The notes under the pieces were generated by a model, which did no database searches, was not told the DNA's origin, and worked only from the letters and a program-made list of their open reading frames with translations. Made by a program: the position numbers and the translations under genes. 64,000 bases of DNA from Membranipora membranacea (Eukaryota > Bryozoa > Gymnolaemata > Cheilostomatida > Membraniporidae): positions 16,926,001 to 16,990,000 of the forward strand of contig OU612073.1 in assembly GCA_914767715.1 (NCBI GenBank), in the 5' to 3' direction. This document shows, in pieces, positions 25,701-37,260 of this stretch. Positions within the stretch are counted from its first letter, which is position 1. Each line of letters starts with the position of its first letter.

Positions 25701-28700
25701 ATGATAATCCTCAACCTTTCTCATCCGTTTTGACCATGATAATAATCAATATTTTTGTTGTAGCTTCTGACTTGCTGTCAACCGTGGCACGACTCTCTCA
25801 AGGATTAATGCCTCTAGAGAAAGATGGAAAAACTCCGCCCATGAACCCGTTTATACCAGCTGCTAAAGGCAAACAACCCCCTGGTCTACTGAATAGCTGT
25901 ACCACAGCGGCCGCTAGAACTGCTTCACAGAAGCAGGGTTTTGTGGTGTCCCCTCAAACAAAGACAACTAACGAGGGCTCTGGGACTGAGGCTAGCAGCG
26001 AGGCTGATGATGACACTGTTGCTCGTGACAGCTCTATTGTTGAAGGTGAACACATGTGTATATTTACAGCCACTTTTCCATTATTTCATCATAATATGAG
26101 TCAAATTCAGCTGCTAGAGTACGTAGCGCCCCCTAAAGATTGAATCACAGTATTTGACTTATTATTATATCATTTAGTGTGTTTTTACGTATTTTAAGGA
26201 TTGAAAGCTTACTTCATTTTATATCCCTTGCCAATAATATTTTTATTATTTATCAAACATTGTACCACCTCATATGAATGTATATTGTATTAAATACTAT
26301 TATATTTAATTATATTATACTACTATATTCAGAAGAAGCAGGCAGTGATGGTAATGATGAGACACCATCAGAGCAGGTATTCGACAAATCACTGAATCTC
26401 ACACCGGGGCGGGTACTGGAGCCCGCAGCGATGAATTGGAAAACTGAGAGGAGCAGCAGGCTCTCAGAGAAGGCTAAGAGTATGATGGGTCACTTTAAGA
26501 TCGCCGGTATGGGAGACGGTGCATCAGCCAATGGCAGAGCTGGACCTGAGAAAGATAAATCTGAACTGTGGAAGAGATATCTCACCAGGTACCAGTTACA
26601 TCACATTGATTTTTTAGCTTCCCTAAAGAAGCCGAGTCGCCATTTTTTGTGCTCCTTGTGGCGTTTGGCTGGCAAATCGACATATTATGTGCTCTTTTTG
26701 GTTGCCAGATGTGTCTGCGCAGCCACAATAAAAAATTAAGGGCTACAAAGTCTGAAAACCTACTCTATATATCCTGTCAACGGTAGCTGAACCTTCACTC
26801 AAAAACCCCTCAGTTATTTTAGGTGTTTTCTCTAGTAGGCTATAATTTTGTATGTGAAGACAATTCTTTGTTGGTATGAAATCTTGAACAAAGTCTTTTC
26901 TAAAACATGAGAAAGCTTGGAAATTTTACATTCACACTATCAGTTCCCAACATCGATCTGTGTATATATAAATTGATTTTGTGATGGAATGTTGATACCT
27001 TCTCACGACAAAGTGTGTTGATGACTACCATCATTATCACTTTTATTGTCAATGTTAAGTTAATTGCTTTGTCTTTGGTTTTTGTGTGATAGGTACACGG
27101 CCAATGACCCGTGTAATCCAAGATGCTGGCTCCTATATAAAGACCATTATCACTGTAATGTAGACAAGTGTTTTAACGCCTTCAAATCCAAGGATGGAGT
27201 AAGGGACCACGCTAGACTGCATGATAACCAGGAGAAGATAAGCGAGCAGCTTTACGCAGCGTTCGGAGAAAAAGAAGATTGTGGTGTGACGTCATGTGAC
27301 TACAGAAGAAAAGCCCAACACTTTCACTGTAAATGGGTGAGTTTACAAATTAGTTTAATAATTAATTTAATAATTTAATTTACTAATTGAAGTTATAACT
27401 GTTATAATACTTTTGCGAATATAGATTGTGTATTTTGCAATTTTGTCATAATCGATCCCAGGCCCATGCAAACCTGGGTTCATTTCTGTAGTTATTTAGT
27501 GATTTCTCTCTACATGATGTAACGATGGCGGCTTCTGATCCTGATTGTCAAATAGTATGTGAAACATAAATTTTACAGATACGATGTAATAAAGCTATAC
27601 CGCTGGACGAGGACGTGTTTGCTAGACTCGACCACTTTCAGGAGCACGAGTTGTCTGCCCGTATAACTCAGAGTACATCTAGGAGATTGTCTGCTCTTTG
27701 CAACTCACTCAACTCCGGTGTCAAATCGGCCGGCAAAAGTAAACGTGGACGACCTCCTAAACACGCTCCCTCTGTGTTCGCTCAGCAGATGATTAACGAG
27801 GACCTAGTATCAGGTGGAGACAATAAACATCAGAAGATTGCCCCACGGGATAAAGACATGTAAGTGGGATCGCTATATTTAACTAATTGCATCAAGAGTT
27901 GGTTATCACCATCTTCATAATACAATTTATGCTTGCTCTAGTTTATGTGCTCAAACTTTGCTCGGGTTGATGGTAATAGCATTTCATTATCAACCACAAT
28001 TACAGCAACATTGGAATGTGGTTGATGATTAAATGCTACTACCATCAATCCGGACAAAGTTTGCACACTTAAATCTGCTCACTCTGACTGCTAACTGGTC
28101 ATTGTTATGCTCTCCTTTCTGCTACCAAACCAGTATGTTAAATACAACACTGTTTTCTGGGATTGACGAGACACATTTCCAACCATACTTTTTCACCCCA
28201 TTGTACCATGCTCACAATTGTTATATGCAGGAACTACGGTACATATGATGAGAACAATCTGTGTCCCGATGAGTTGTGTGTGTTCAGACAAGAGAAACAT
28301 TACCACTGTAGTAGTGAGCGATGTCATCACGTAACGAACAGACCTGATGTCATCAATCTACACAGCATCAACTTTCATAAATACATCACCATCCCTGAAA
28401 GTAAGTTCAGGATTAGGTAGTCTTGTACCATATCCCATTGACCTCAGTTTTATCCATTTGCCTGCTTTCGGAATCGCCCCCCTTTACTGGTTTATGACCA
28501 AAAAAGAGGGGCAAATACCAACGCAGGCAAATGGATCAAACTTAATCTACTTTAACCTCAAAGGGAGTCTGCTGAAACTCTATCATGAATAAACATGCCA
28601 TTATCACCGACAAATTCTAAATAAAGGTATTTATTTGGTTTGACCTTGTACTGCTTCTAAAGAGTTCGTCTGTCACATCTTTTGGTGATTTCCATACACT

Positions 28701-31700
28701 TTGATCCTGTTTTGATGAGCTTCAAGGTGATGTCGGGTAATTAAATGGCATTAATGATGAGCATCCCAGACACATCTATAAATGATGAGAGGTGATTCTC
28801 CCAGATGTGGGGAAATCTCCCATTATGGCATCTACTCACTGTCATCAAGTGACGATACGATAAGTTATTTTAAGTCACCTCGAAAATGATATGTGTAATA
28901 TCATTTGCTGCCTGGTAATCTAGACACACGTATTTTACATCTTATAAGATATTTATTACAGACTATGCCTACTTTGACCGTAACGTAAACTGTCGAGGAT
29001 TTCACTGCAGTAATAATCGTAACTCATGTCACTATCACTGTCTGCGTCCCGGATGTGATCATTCCTTCATAAGACACACAACAGTACAACAGCACGATAA
29101 ACGTCACGCCACTGATGACTGGAACCCTAAACGACCTACCAAATCACAGCAAACTCTGGTAAGTAAAATACCAAACTGAATTAAGAACATTATACTGTCC
29201 ATAAACATGTTTATTTTTATGTTATTGCCTATTCTATACAATTAAGGAGGTATTCAATGAAAGCAAATATTTTAAGATCTCGTCAAAAACAGTTAGTTTT
29301 TGGTCAGACAGAACTATGTAAATATAGAAATTTTTTGTGAAAATTCTCTTTATGTGATTTAGCCAGATACTATTGCTTATCTTCTTTAGAATTTTGCTCA
29401 CATGGAGAGGCAACTCCAAGTTGTTGGAATGCAAAGAACGAAAAAGCAAAGTAGAGCCACCTAGTAACCCTGGCTATTGTACTACATTTACGAATAACGA
29501 TGAGATATTTAATATGTTTTTGTAGAAGTTATTGGCTGATAATATACAGAAAAGAGTAGCTGCCGCTCAGCAGCAGACAGCTGATGCTGAGGGTAAATCT
29601 GCGGAGCCTGGTACCAGCTCCAGAGCATCTGCTGCCGTCGCCGCATCAGTAGACCCAACACTGCTTCTACTGGCTAGTCAGCTATCTCAGCTTAGTGGTG
29701 CTAAACATCAGTCACCAGCGAGTTCTACTAGTAAACCATCAGCCTCTGAGGAGACGATGCCTTCTCCTACAAAACTGTCTGCAAGCGGTGGCTGTAATAA
29801 GACTGTGAAAGCTTCCGGCACTTTCTTCCCTCAAACGGGAAAGCCTGAAGGTAATGGAACCACGGTTTATTAATCTTGAAGATCATTGTACTAGAGTAAT
29901 AATCTATTTAGTACTATAATTAAGGTTTTTCGAGTTGTGAGCCGTGAGCTGCCCCAACTGAAAGGCTCGTTTTCATGTTCTGATGTTTTGTATCTTCTAG
30001 ATTCAATGACTGCTGATATAGCTGATGATTCATCAAACGCCTCCAGCATTGTTGAGGCTGACAGTGTACCACCCACATCTCACCCATCAACACAGGGTAT
30101 ACCTGAAGGTACATCTCTGGCCTCTCCACTATCTGCTGCCGCAGCAGCCCTAGGAGGCGGAGGGGGAGGAGAGCAGAGTCAGAACCAGGCTACCATGTTA
30201 CTTAATCTTCTCACTCAGATGTGGTTAATCCAGCAGAAAGCAGCCCAGGTACAGCAGACTAAACAACAAGAGCAGAAAACTGTACCTGCTGGACCTAGTA
30301 TCGATGTAAGTCTTAGTAATGATGTAAGTCCTTGCATCAATGTTAGACCTAGTGTTGATATTGTTTAGCATAGGCTATTTATCACCAAAAAGAAAGTTCA
30401 CAACTTGGAGTTTGGACACGGGAGTTATCTTGTCACGGATACAGAGACACAAACCACGACTTATCTAAGACAGCAGATAGAAATTACCTCTAGTTAGGGG
30501 TGACACTGTAATACAATACATTATTTTCTTCCTTGATTGTACTTGCTGTAAAGCGTTGACTTCCCTGTTATCTTCACCACCTTTATTGTGTGCTTTTATA
30601 CACAGGATGATACATGGCAGAAGATGTTAGGTCGTATGTACGCCTCTCCTCAGGTCCCCTGTGGTAATACATTCTGTAAGAAGAAACAAGTAGAACATTA
30701 TCACTGTCTCGAGTGTGGAGCTGCGTTTAATACTGTGAGTAGTAGCCTTTTCTACATCCGATCACGATTAACTTATTTTTACGCATCCTATAGATAACCT
30801 GACACAGAGTTGTATGTTTGGTTGGTTTAGTTTAGATGAAATTTTAGAATAATATAACAATAGTTGGATTATGGGGCCTTCTTTGAATATATCAAGAAAC
30901 ATTGATATATGGATATATTTTTAGAATTTGTGTGGCATTGAGTATATGAAGGTATGTTAGCACAAGAAGTAGAACATAGCACAAAGCAGCAACTGCATCT
31001 GTTGTCCTGATATAATATGGTTATTTTTAGGCTAATGAGCAGCGATTAAAGTCACACATAATGAAGCACAGTAGATACTCTGGAGTTCAGTCAGGCAGCA
31101 GGTTACCAGCAGCGGGGTCAGAGGTCACCAACAGACACTCAGCAGCAGCTGGAGGCAGCACAGGTGAAGGTGCACATTCCAGACTGGAGGGTCTGAGTCC
31201 GGAGACTGCTGGAGGGATAAATCAGCTGTTACTACAAGCTCTCACCAGGCAGAATCAGATACAGTCCAGGAGCACAGGTAAGGAGCTTAGAGCGACATCT
31301 CAATACTAGCGGAGTGCGTATTACCTGATAACTGATTATTTATCCTATTCGTGTCACACGCCAGTTGATGATTTGTCTTAAGCTCAACTCTTCTCCATAT
31401 TCTAACAACAATGAAATTGGACTACCGACTACAGGGATGGTGTACTTGATAGGAGATTTGATGATTTTTCCTTCATCTCCTACCCAACTCATATGAGAAT
31501 ATATGAAATTGGAATGCAGTATAATGTAACAGCTCGAGGGGAAGTGTACTGTCATAATAATTGATTCGGTTACACAATGTATTACAAAATCTTATCTATT
31601 GTAGATGAGAGCTCAACATCTGAGGCAGCGTTACCAGACAGTAGTACAGGGGTGGATAGGCAGCAGATGGCCCCTATTATCACTCCTACATCCAACCCCT

Positions 31701-32995
31701 CTCAGCAACCGCAGCAGCACAGCAATAATCATCAGGCAGCTTTTCAAGAAATGATGATGAAAGCCTTACAACTTCAGGTCATCAATAATAATAACAATAA
31801 CAACAGCAGCAGTGCTGCCTCGGCTAATATCTCACAGGGGCAGAGGGATACTAAAGTCACTGTGCAGGCTGAACTGATGACTACCGAAAATGAGGTAAGT
31901 TTGTGTCCCTATGTACTGAGTTTTTGGAATGTTATGTTAGTCATCTGTTTTGATATCACAATAAATAGATTTGTCTGTCCGCTAAATAGTTGGGAAGGGA
32001 TAACTCTCATTGTGTCATGATATCAAAAAATCATTTGACAGTTGATTGTGAATTTTAAGATGTAATGGACACCTCAATTCACAGTGTTAACTTTTTTTTT
32101 AGATGAATTTTGCTCACACTCATCTTTAAACTGGAAATCCCATCCAACACAAGCTAAATAACGATCATCTGTGCCATCACTACCACCAAACTTACAAAAG
32201 AACAGCTCTTGCCATTTATTTTTGATTGTGCACGGTCACATATGTTCAAGTGACTTGATTGGCAAATTAAAATAGATATGTATATTCTCTCTAACTCCTC
32301 AATTTGATGAAGGCATATGTTTTGTCACCTGCTTATTTGCTTGATAACAGGATACAGAAATAAGTGAGTCAGAAGAGGAAGAAGAGGAGGTCATTCCCAA
32401 GATGTACAAAAAGTTTACTAAAGCTGGGGATTGTGGGTACTCTAAGTGTATACACAGTGGAGTTAGTGTTCACTATCACTGTCTGAGAGAGGAATGTAAC
32501 TATAGTGTTACTGAGATATCCAGGCTAACACAGCACACCCAGAGACATGAGAAACTAGGTAAGATCAGTATAACAAAACCTCATGTTTGTCTTTTGATAG
32601 CACATCATCCGCCAATTTAAAATTTAAATGAAGGCCATGTTGTGCTTAATTTATAACTTTAATTCTAAGTTGTTTTGGATGAGCCGCTTCAGTACGAGAT
32701 TAAATTAATTGAAATTTTATTATGGCCTGTTGTAGATAAGATCATGGGTGAGGATTTCCGTTTATACAAGAAAGAGAGCGACTGTGGTCGATCGGATTGT
32801 GAGTTTGCTAATAAGGCCTCTCACTTTCACTGCCTTCTCTGTCCCTATATGTGTACAGACGCTAACAGGATTTTACCTCATAGGAAAAACCACGGTACAG
32901 CATCATCTTCACTCAGTCACCATAGCAACAATGGTGCTGCTGCCGGATTCAAAAATGAGAAAATTGATTCTGTGAAAGTGGAACCAATCAAATAA
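16779..32995 (+). CDS. CASZ1: Castor zinc finger transcription factor (11 castor-type fingers)
   Basis: Twenty-three coding exons, all phase-compatible, give 1652 aa: 16779-16939, 17178-17440, 19369-19542, 19743-19847, 21243-21365, 22336-22472, 23542-23706, 24340-24556, 24850-24956, 25178-25490, 25764-26045, 26333-26588, 27093-27336, 27579-27859, 28231-28400, 28962-29158, 29526-29850, 30001-30305, 30606-30734, 31031-31277, 31605-31894, 32351-32558, 32736-32995. The first exon starts at 16711 or before with 5' UTR after a TTACAG acceptor. The N-terminal LAAICAKL motif matches the vertebrate N-terminus. A basic RRKRSRP nuclear signal lies in exon 2. Eleven castor-type units (C-x4-C...HxHC-x4-C...H-x3-5-H) are seen: four in tandem at about residues 299-520, two at about 772-880, two at about 948-1045, and single units near 1290, 1520 and 1580. 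This is the number in the long human isoform, from memory. Between them are an AT-hook-like KRGRPPK (exon 14) and Ser/Ala/Gln-rich linkers, including an Asn run in exon 21. The product is a sequence-specific nuclear regulator of neural and muscle development. Confidence 0.95.
23695..23797 (+). repeat. 33-bp tandem repeat duplicating the exon 7 splice donor of castor
   Basis: Copies start at 23695, 23728 and 23761 (the last partial), each beginning CACTGTATAC. The first copy spans the exon 7 end (HYHCIQ then GTACAT at 23707). Copy 3 recreates CAG/GTATAT at 23773, and a further CAG/GTATAT occurs at 23794. Because the unit is 33 bp, the exon frame stays open through 23823. The downstream donors would insert 22 or 29 residues into zinc finger 2. 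Confidence 0.8.
27935..28080. mobile_element. Inverted-repeat MITE, family B copy 1
   Basis: Two arms of about 63 bp (e.g. TTGATGGTAATAGCATTT and ATGCTACTACCATCAA, then TCAACCACA and TGTGGTTGA) fold around a short AT-rich centre in castor intron 14. A related copy lies at 60308-60457. There is no coding capacity. Superfamily not determined; terminal duplications are unclear. Confidence 0.65.
28447..28541. mobile_element. Short MITE-like element with 19-bp terminal inverted repeats
   Basis: GTTTTATCCATTTGCCTGC at 28447-28465 and its complement with one mismatch at 28523-28541 bound a 95-bp segment in castor intron 15. No target duplication is obvious. Confidence 0.55.
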
Positions 32996-34168
32996 CTGCG
33001 ACAACTGCGACAATCAGCGTTGAGCTCATGTTAACAACTTATAGATATCTGCAGGCGATAGACTAATTTTATTGTTTTAAAGCTGAAATCATTATCTTTC
33101 TCATCACTATAATTATTAAACGAGCATTTACCTGCAGTATTTAATATCAAACTATCATATGAGCAATGATAATCCAATAAGCCGAGCTGAAGCGCTTTAA
33201 AATTCAGATTAAGACAAAGGTGCTCTTTATCATGGCAATTAGAATTCAGCAGATCATAATTAAAAACACTAGTGAATATGATTCTGTTCTTTTTATGTTT
33301 TGTTATCAGTAGTCCAACTACGTGTACAGTATGCGTAACATTAGTATGATTCAGTTCTCTTGGTTGTGTTGTGTGTTTACACATTTTACTTTTTGTTAGA
33401 AGTTTAGACAAACTTGTCCATAAATAGTCAATCTCTTGTTTATTACTGATGCTCAGCACATAGTAAAATGATATTAGTGATATTTTAGCCGTGAGACAAA
33501 TCAATCTTTTTCTTTTATTTCAATTTTTTGTTTGATATGTTTGACAATCTGCGCTGTTCTCTATAAGAAAAACATTCCTTCCTACTTACTCATGCGTGTG
33601 ATTATAGTGTAGTTAGGTTTCAGCCTTTATTTTGTATATTTATTGTGTTTATATATAGTTTTCCTGTGTTTGTTATTTTTAATCTATTTCTGTTGTTTTG
33701 CATCTAGGCCACATTTTATTTTGAATGTGATTGAATCTTCCTGTTCAATATAAGTTATGACAATCAATACAAGTGAATTTATCTTTAGTCCTTAAATGGT
33801 GGACAGTTGTTGACAGATTATAATCATATATATTATGTGTGTTTCCTAACTAGATACAATTTTTCATTCAGAAAAAATCAGTGACTAAATACTGCTAGTT
33901 GTATAATCTATGATTGCAAAAGTTGTGCGATAAATACGGTTGTGGAAATTGAAATTATTTGGACGGAGGTGAGCAAAAGACAAGGGTAGAAGGTTGGGAG
34001 TTTGATGAGTAAGGAGAATAGGTTTTGAAAAGGGTACAGATAAAAAACTATTTACACTTAATAATATGCAACTCGAGAAATTATAATATAAAATACAAAC
34101 TTAATTTAGAGATCTTTGCAGGCCGGTAGCTTGCAAATTTTGTTAAAAAAATAGTGAATATAAACTTA
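32996..34168. other. Convergent 3' region between castor and the bHLH gene
   Basis: AT-rich, with no supportable open frame. It should hold the two 3' UTRs, which face each other. Confidence 0.5.
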
Positions 34169-35661
34169 TTATGGAGTGAGATTAAGAGTCTTACTGGTCT
34201 CCTCTGGACTGTGCACTGTCGATGGCACAACACCGCTACCCATACTGTTCATTCTTAGACCTGACAAAGCACCAGGGAATGGAAAACTGCTAGAAGAAGC
34301 TGAAGGCATCTTAGCAGGACTAGACAAGGGGTGATAATGCCTGGGCAGTGCTGGCGGTAGCCCTCTACTAAACAAACCCGCTGCCCCAGTGCTATCTTTA
34401 CACATCCTACTCATAGCTGACGCTGCCTCTGATTGGTGCATGAGAAAGTTAGAGAGCTTAGTAGGGTCTGTGAGCTCTCTGTACATGTCAGCTGTGGTCG
34501 GTGATGTGAGAGCTGACATGGCTATACTATTAGACAGCTTATCGTCAGCTGATGACCCCGTGACCCCGACAGCGGAGCTCGCTGACGAGTGGAGTAGATC
34601 CAGCCTGCTGTTTGTAGATGAAGGCGAGCTGAGTAAGCTGCTGCCGGTGCTGCCGTTATTCACCGTGGGGAGACGAGTCAGCACCTGGTAATAGAGCAGC
34701 AGCTGCTGCAGTTCTGCGATCGAAGACGCCAGAGATAAAATGTAGTTCCTAGAAAAAGAAAATTCATTTGTGATAAAATCTTATTTGGTATCAAAGTGGA
34801 CAATCTATGGACTCAGGAGAACTGGATGAGGAAAAGGGCAAAAATCGAGGTATCCTCCAATGAACTTGTGATCTGGATTGTCTATGACTGTGGTCATGTT
34901 ATCGATTGATTTCTCTCATACTGCAAATCTTTCTTCGTTTTCTATATTTCAATATGTCAAAGGCAATTGTTGTTGTTTTTTAACAGCAGTATTTTTTTAG
35001 TTGTAAGCAGTTAAATTAATAAAGAAATTATTGTGCCCTCTCTGAAAAGTTTTTTTGTACAATGTAGACATTACTTACCTTGCGGCTTGAAGAGTGGACA
35101 TTTTGGACAGTTTGCAGACGCCCGGGGTTTGAGGGAGAACTGATCTGAGCTCATCTAATGCTCTATTTAGCTGGTGCATTCTCTGTCTCTCACGAGAGTT
35201 AATCTTCTCTCTCTCAATCTCCGTCTTGGCCACCAGAGAATTTGAGCGGGAATACAAGCCTCCTTCGTTAGAATCTGCCATAACAAAAATAAACAATTGA
35301 ATCAGCTGAGTCCGTGTTGTCTGACTTCAAATACAAATAATCCAGAAATCAAGTTGAATTTTGGATTAGGATTAAACAAATTAATGAGTTTGCGTAAACA
35401 GATTTCTCTGTGAGCAGCTTTGCTAATTTTCCAGTTATTGTTGTTGATCCTCTTTGTACAAATCATCAATATAAATGGTGCAGTATATTTGTGCCACATG
35501 CTATATCTAAGTGAGCATAGCGTTGAGTTTAGAAATTCATATTTCTCTCCTGATTAACTTCTCTGTTGCATCGACTGATACATGCACTTTATTTTCCGCT
35601 TAAAATAACAGATGGTTGTCTTACCTGAGGATGTTGTAGAGTTGCATCGCGGCGGGTCCAT
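34169..35661 (-). CDS. bHLH transcription factor of the OLIG/Beta3 (bHLHe22/23) group
   Basis: Three phase-compatible exons (35661-35625, 35274-35079, 34748-34169) give 270 aa. The basic region and helix 1 read [19 protein letters not shown], then SVLPQTPGV as the loop. Helix 2 is [18 protein letters not shown], continuing into [16 protein letters not shown]. The INSRER-RMH basic segment and the KLSK-TL--ARNYIL helix 2 are the signature shared by OLIG and bHLHe22/23 proteins. These are E-box binding nuclear factors in neural cell specification. The remaining 170 or so residues are Ser/Pro/Ala-rich with short motifs such as [15 protein letters not shown] and a C-terminal LNLTP. The Gln in MHQLN and the LPQTPGV loop differ from the usual MHDLN and MPYAHG, so it is divergent and I do not give a symbol. 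It is convergent with castor. The intron between helix 1 and the end of helix 2 falls inside the AAR/NYIL sequence. Confidence 0.85.
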
Positions 35662-36459
35662 TTTCTGATTTATGTCGTCTCAAACCTTGACGTGTTCTCT
35701 GGCTTCAACTTCTTGTTCTAATAAGTCAGGTGGATGAGGCCTCCGGTGTTTTATACCATCAACAAGTAATTTGAGCTTGCTAATCGTATTAAATTGGTGG
35801 GTTTGGATGTAAACAATGGCTTTCTATTAAACACACAACGGGTACGTAATGATAGGCTATAGTTGGAGAGGAGATGCTAATCTTGAAGCTAACTTGCTGT
35901 AACACCATGTTTAATAACTGATATGAATCTGCTGACAGGAGGCTTAGAGAATGGTAACTCATGTGATACAGCGCTGAGGAATATGGCTCTCCGTGAACAT
36001 TTACATTAGCCTGTGAACTTTAGCCTGTGAACTTAGTGCAGGCTGCTGTTCATTAGGGGTGGTTGAATATTTGTAAATTAATAAACTGATAAGCGTATTA
36101 ATTCAGGAGACGATATTTTCAGATTTGATAATTTTGGTGCTGCAATAAACTTATTCACATGGTTCAATGAGAGGGATTTAAAGTCAATTTTTATCACGCC
36201 ATAATCTTTTGTACTGGTATTTTAAACTGGAAATTAAATTCACTCTGAACCACTAGAATTGAATCTGGCTTGGTAATAAATAGTCTGTCTGATATTAGAC
36301 CTTAAATATTGTTGATCTTTCGATTGATGGTATAAAATATTGAGAGTCCCGAGAGACAATAATTCAAGTGTTTCTTTACTTTCGGTATTCTTAGAATTGC
36401 CCGACAATCACTGGGAGCGGTGGTGTACTATGTGTGCTTCTGCTCACAAGATCTAGTTT
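35662..36459. other. Region upstream of the bHLH gene
   Basis: No gene seen. It is expected to carry the promoter of the minus-strand bHLH gene; no clear TATA or initiator could be chosen. Confidence 0.4.
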
Positions 36460-37260
36460 TAAAAAAAAAGATTATTGTGGATATTGTGGAACCAAGACTG
36501 ACAGCTCCAGCCTACTACAGACTCATCAGCGACTGGTGTCACAACCACAAGCTGCTCATCAATGCAACCAAAACTAAGTCACTGACATTCACTAATGCAA
36601 GAGACAATCCACCATCTCCTGTTTTCTCTATCAACAACACCAGCATTGATAATGTCAATGATTACAAGTATCTAGGCACAACTCTCACGTCAAAGCTAAA
36701 GTTTGACCTAAATACCGAGCTTATAACATCTAAAACTCGCAAGAAACTGTTTATCATGAGTAAATTACGTTACATGGGAACATCAGATCAGCTCATGCTA
36801 AACTGCTATCGAACATTTATTGAGAGTTCCCTGCTTTTCCACTTCACTGCCATATATCACCATATGTCAGAGAAAAACAAAGCTGACCTATATAAAGTGA
36901 CACGTACCGCTGAGAAGCTAGCCAACACTACTCTACCACAACCACAACATGTTGTTGAACAGCGACTCAAGACCAAGGCTCTGAGAATAACTGCCAGTGA
37001 TACCGACCCAGTATTGACGTTTGACATGCTACCATCTGGTCGGTTTCGTGCTGTAAAATCACGTATAAATCTGAGGCGTAACTGTTTCCGTGCCATTGCA
37101 ATTAATACATTGAACAAATAAATCTTAGTCTATGCTTTTTCCACTTTTATTTTTTTCTATTTATACCTGCATTTTATGAGCTCATTTTACAGTTTTATCA
37201 GCAGTCCAGCAATTTCATTTATCAGTAGTGATATAATAAAGGTACATACATACATACATT
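36460..37260 (+). mobile_element. 5'-truncated LINE fragment (L2/CR1-like reverse transcriptase C-terminus)
   Basis: An open frame to the TAA at 37119-37121 encodes the last 200 or so residues of a non-LTR reverse transcriptase, after the catalytic motif. It reads DWCHNHKLLINATKTKSLTF, then DYKYLGTTLTSKL, NCYRTFIESSLLF, and the final block MLPSGRFRAVKSRINLRRNCF with AINTLNK. This thumb/connection order and the C-terminal PSGRxxxxKSR...R-SF-P block are typical of L2-like LINEs. A short 3' tail ends in TACATACATACATACA (near 37240-37258). The frame is intact but catalytic domains and endonuclease are absent, so it is a dead fragment. Confidence 0.8.

Noticed and set aside
33031-33504. 157-codon minus-strand open frame
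   Set aside because: AT-rich composition, no recognisable motif, located in the castor 3' region. Length alone is not enough support.
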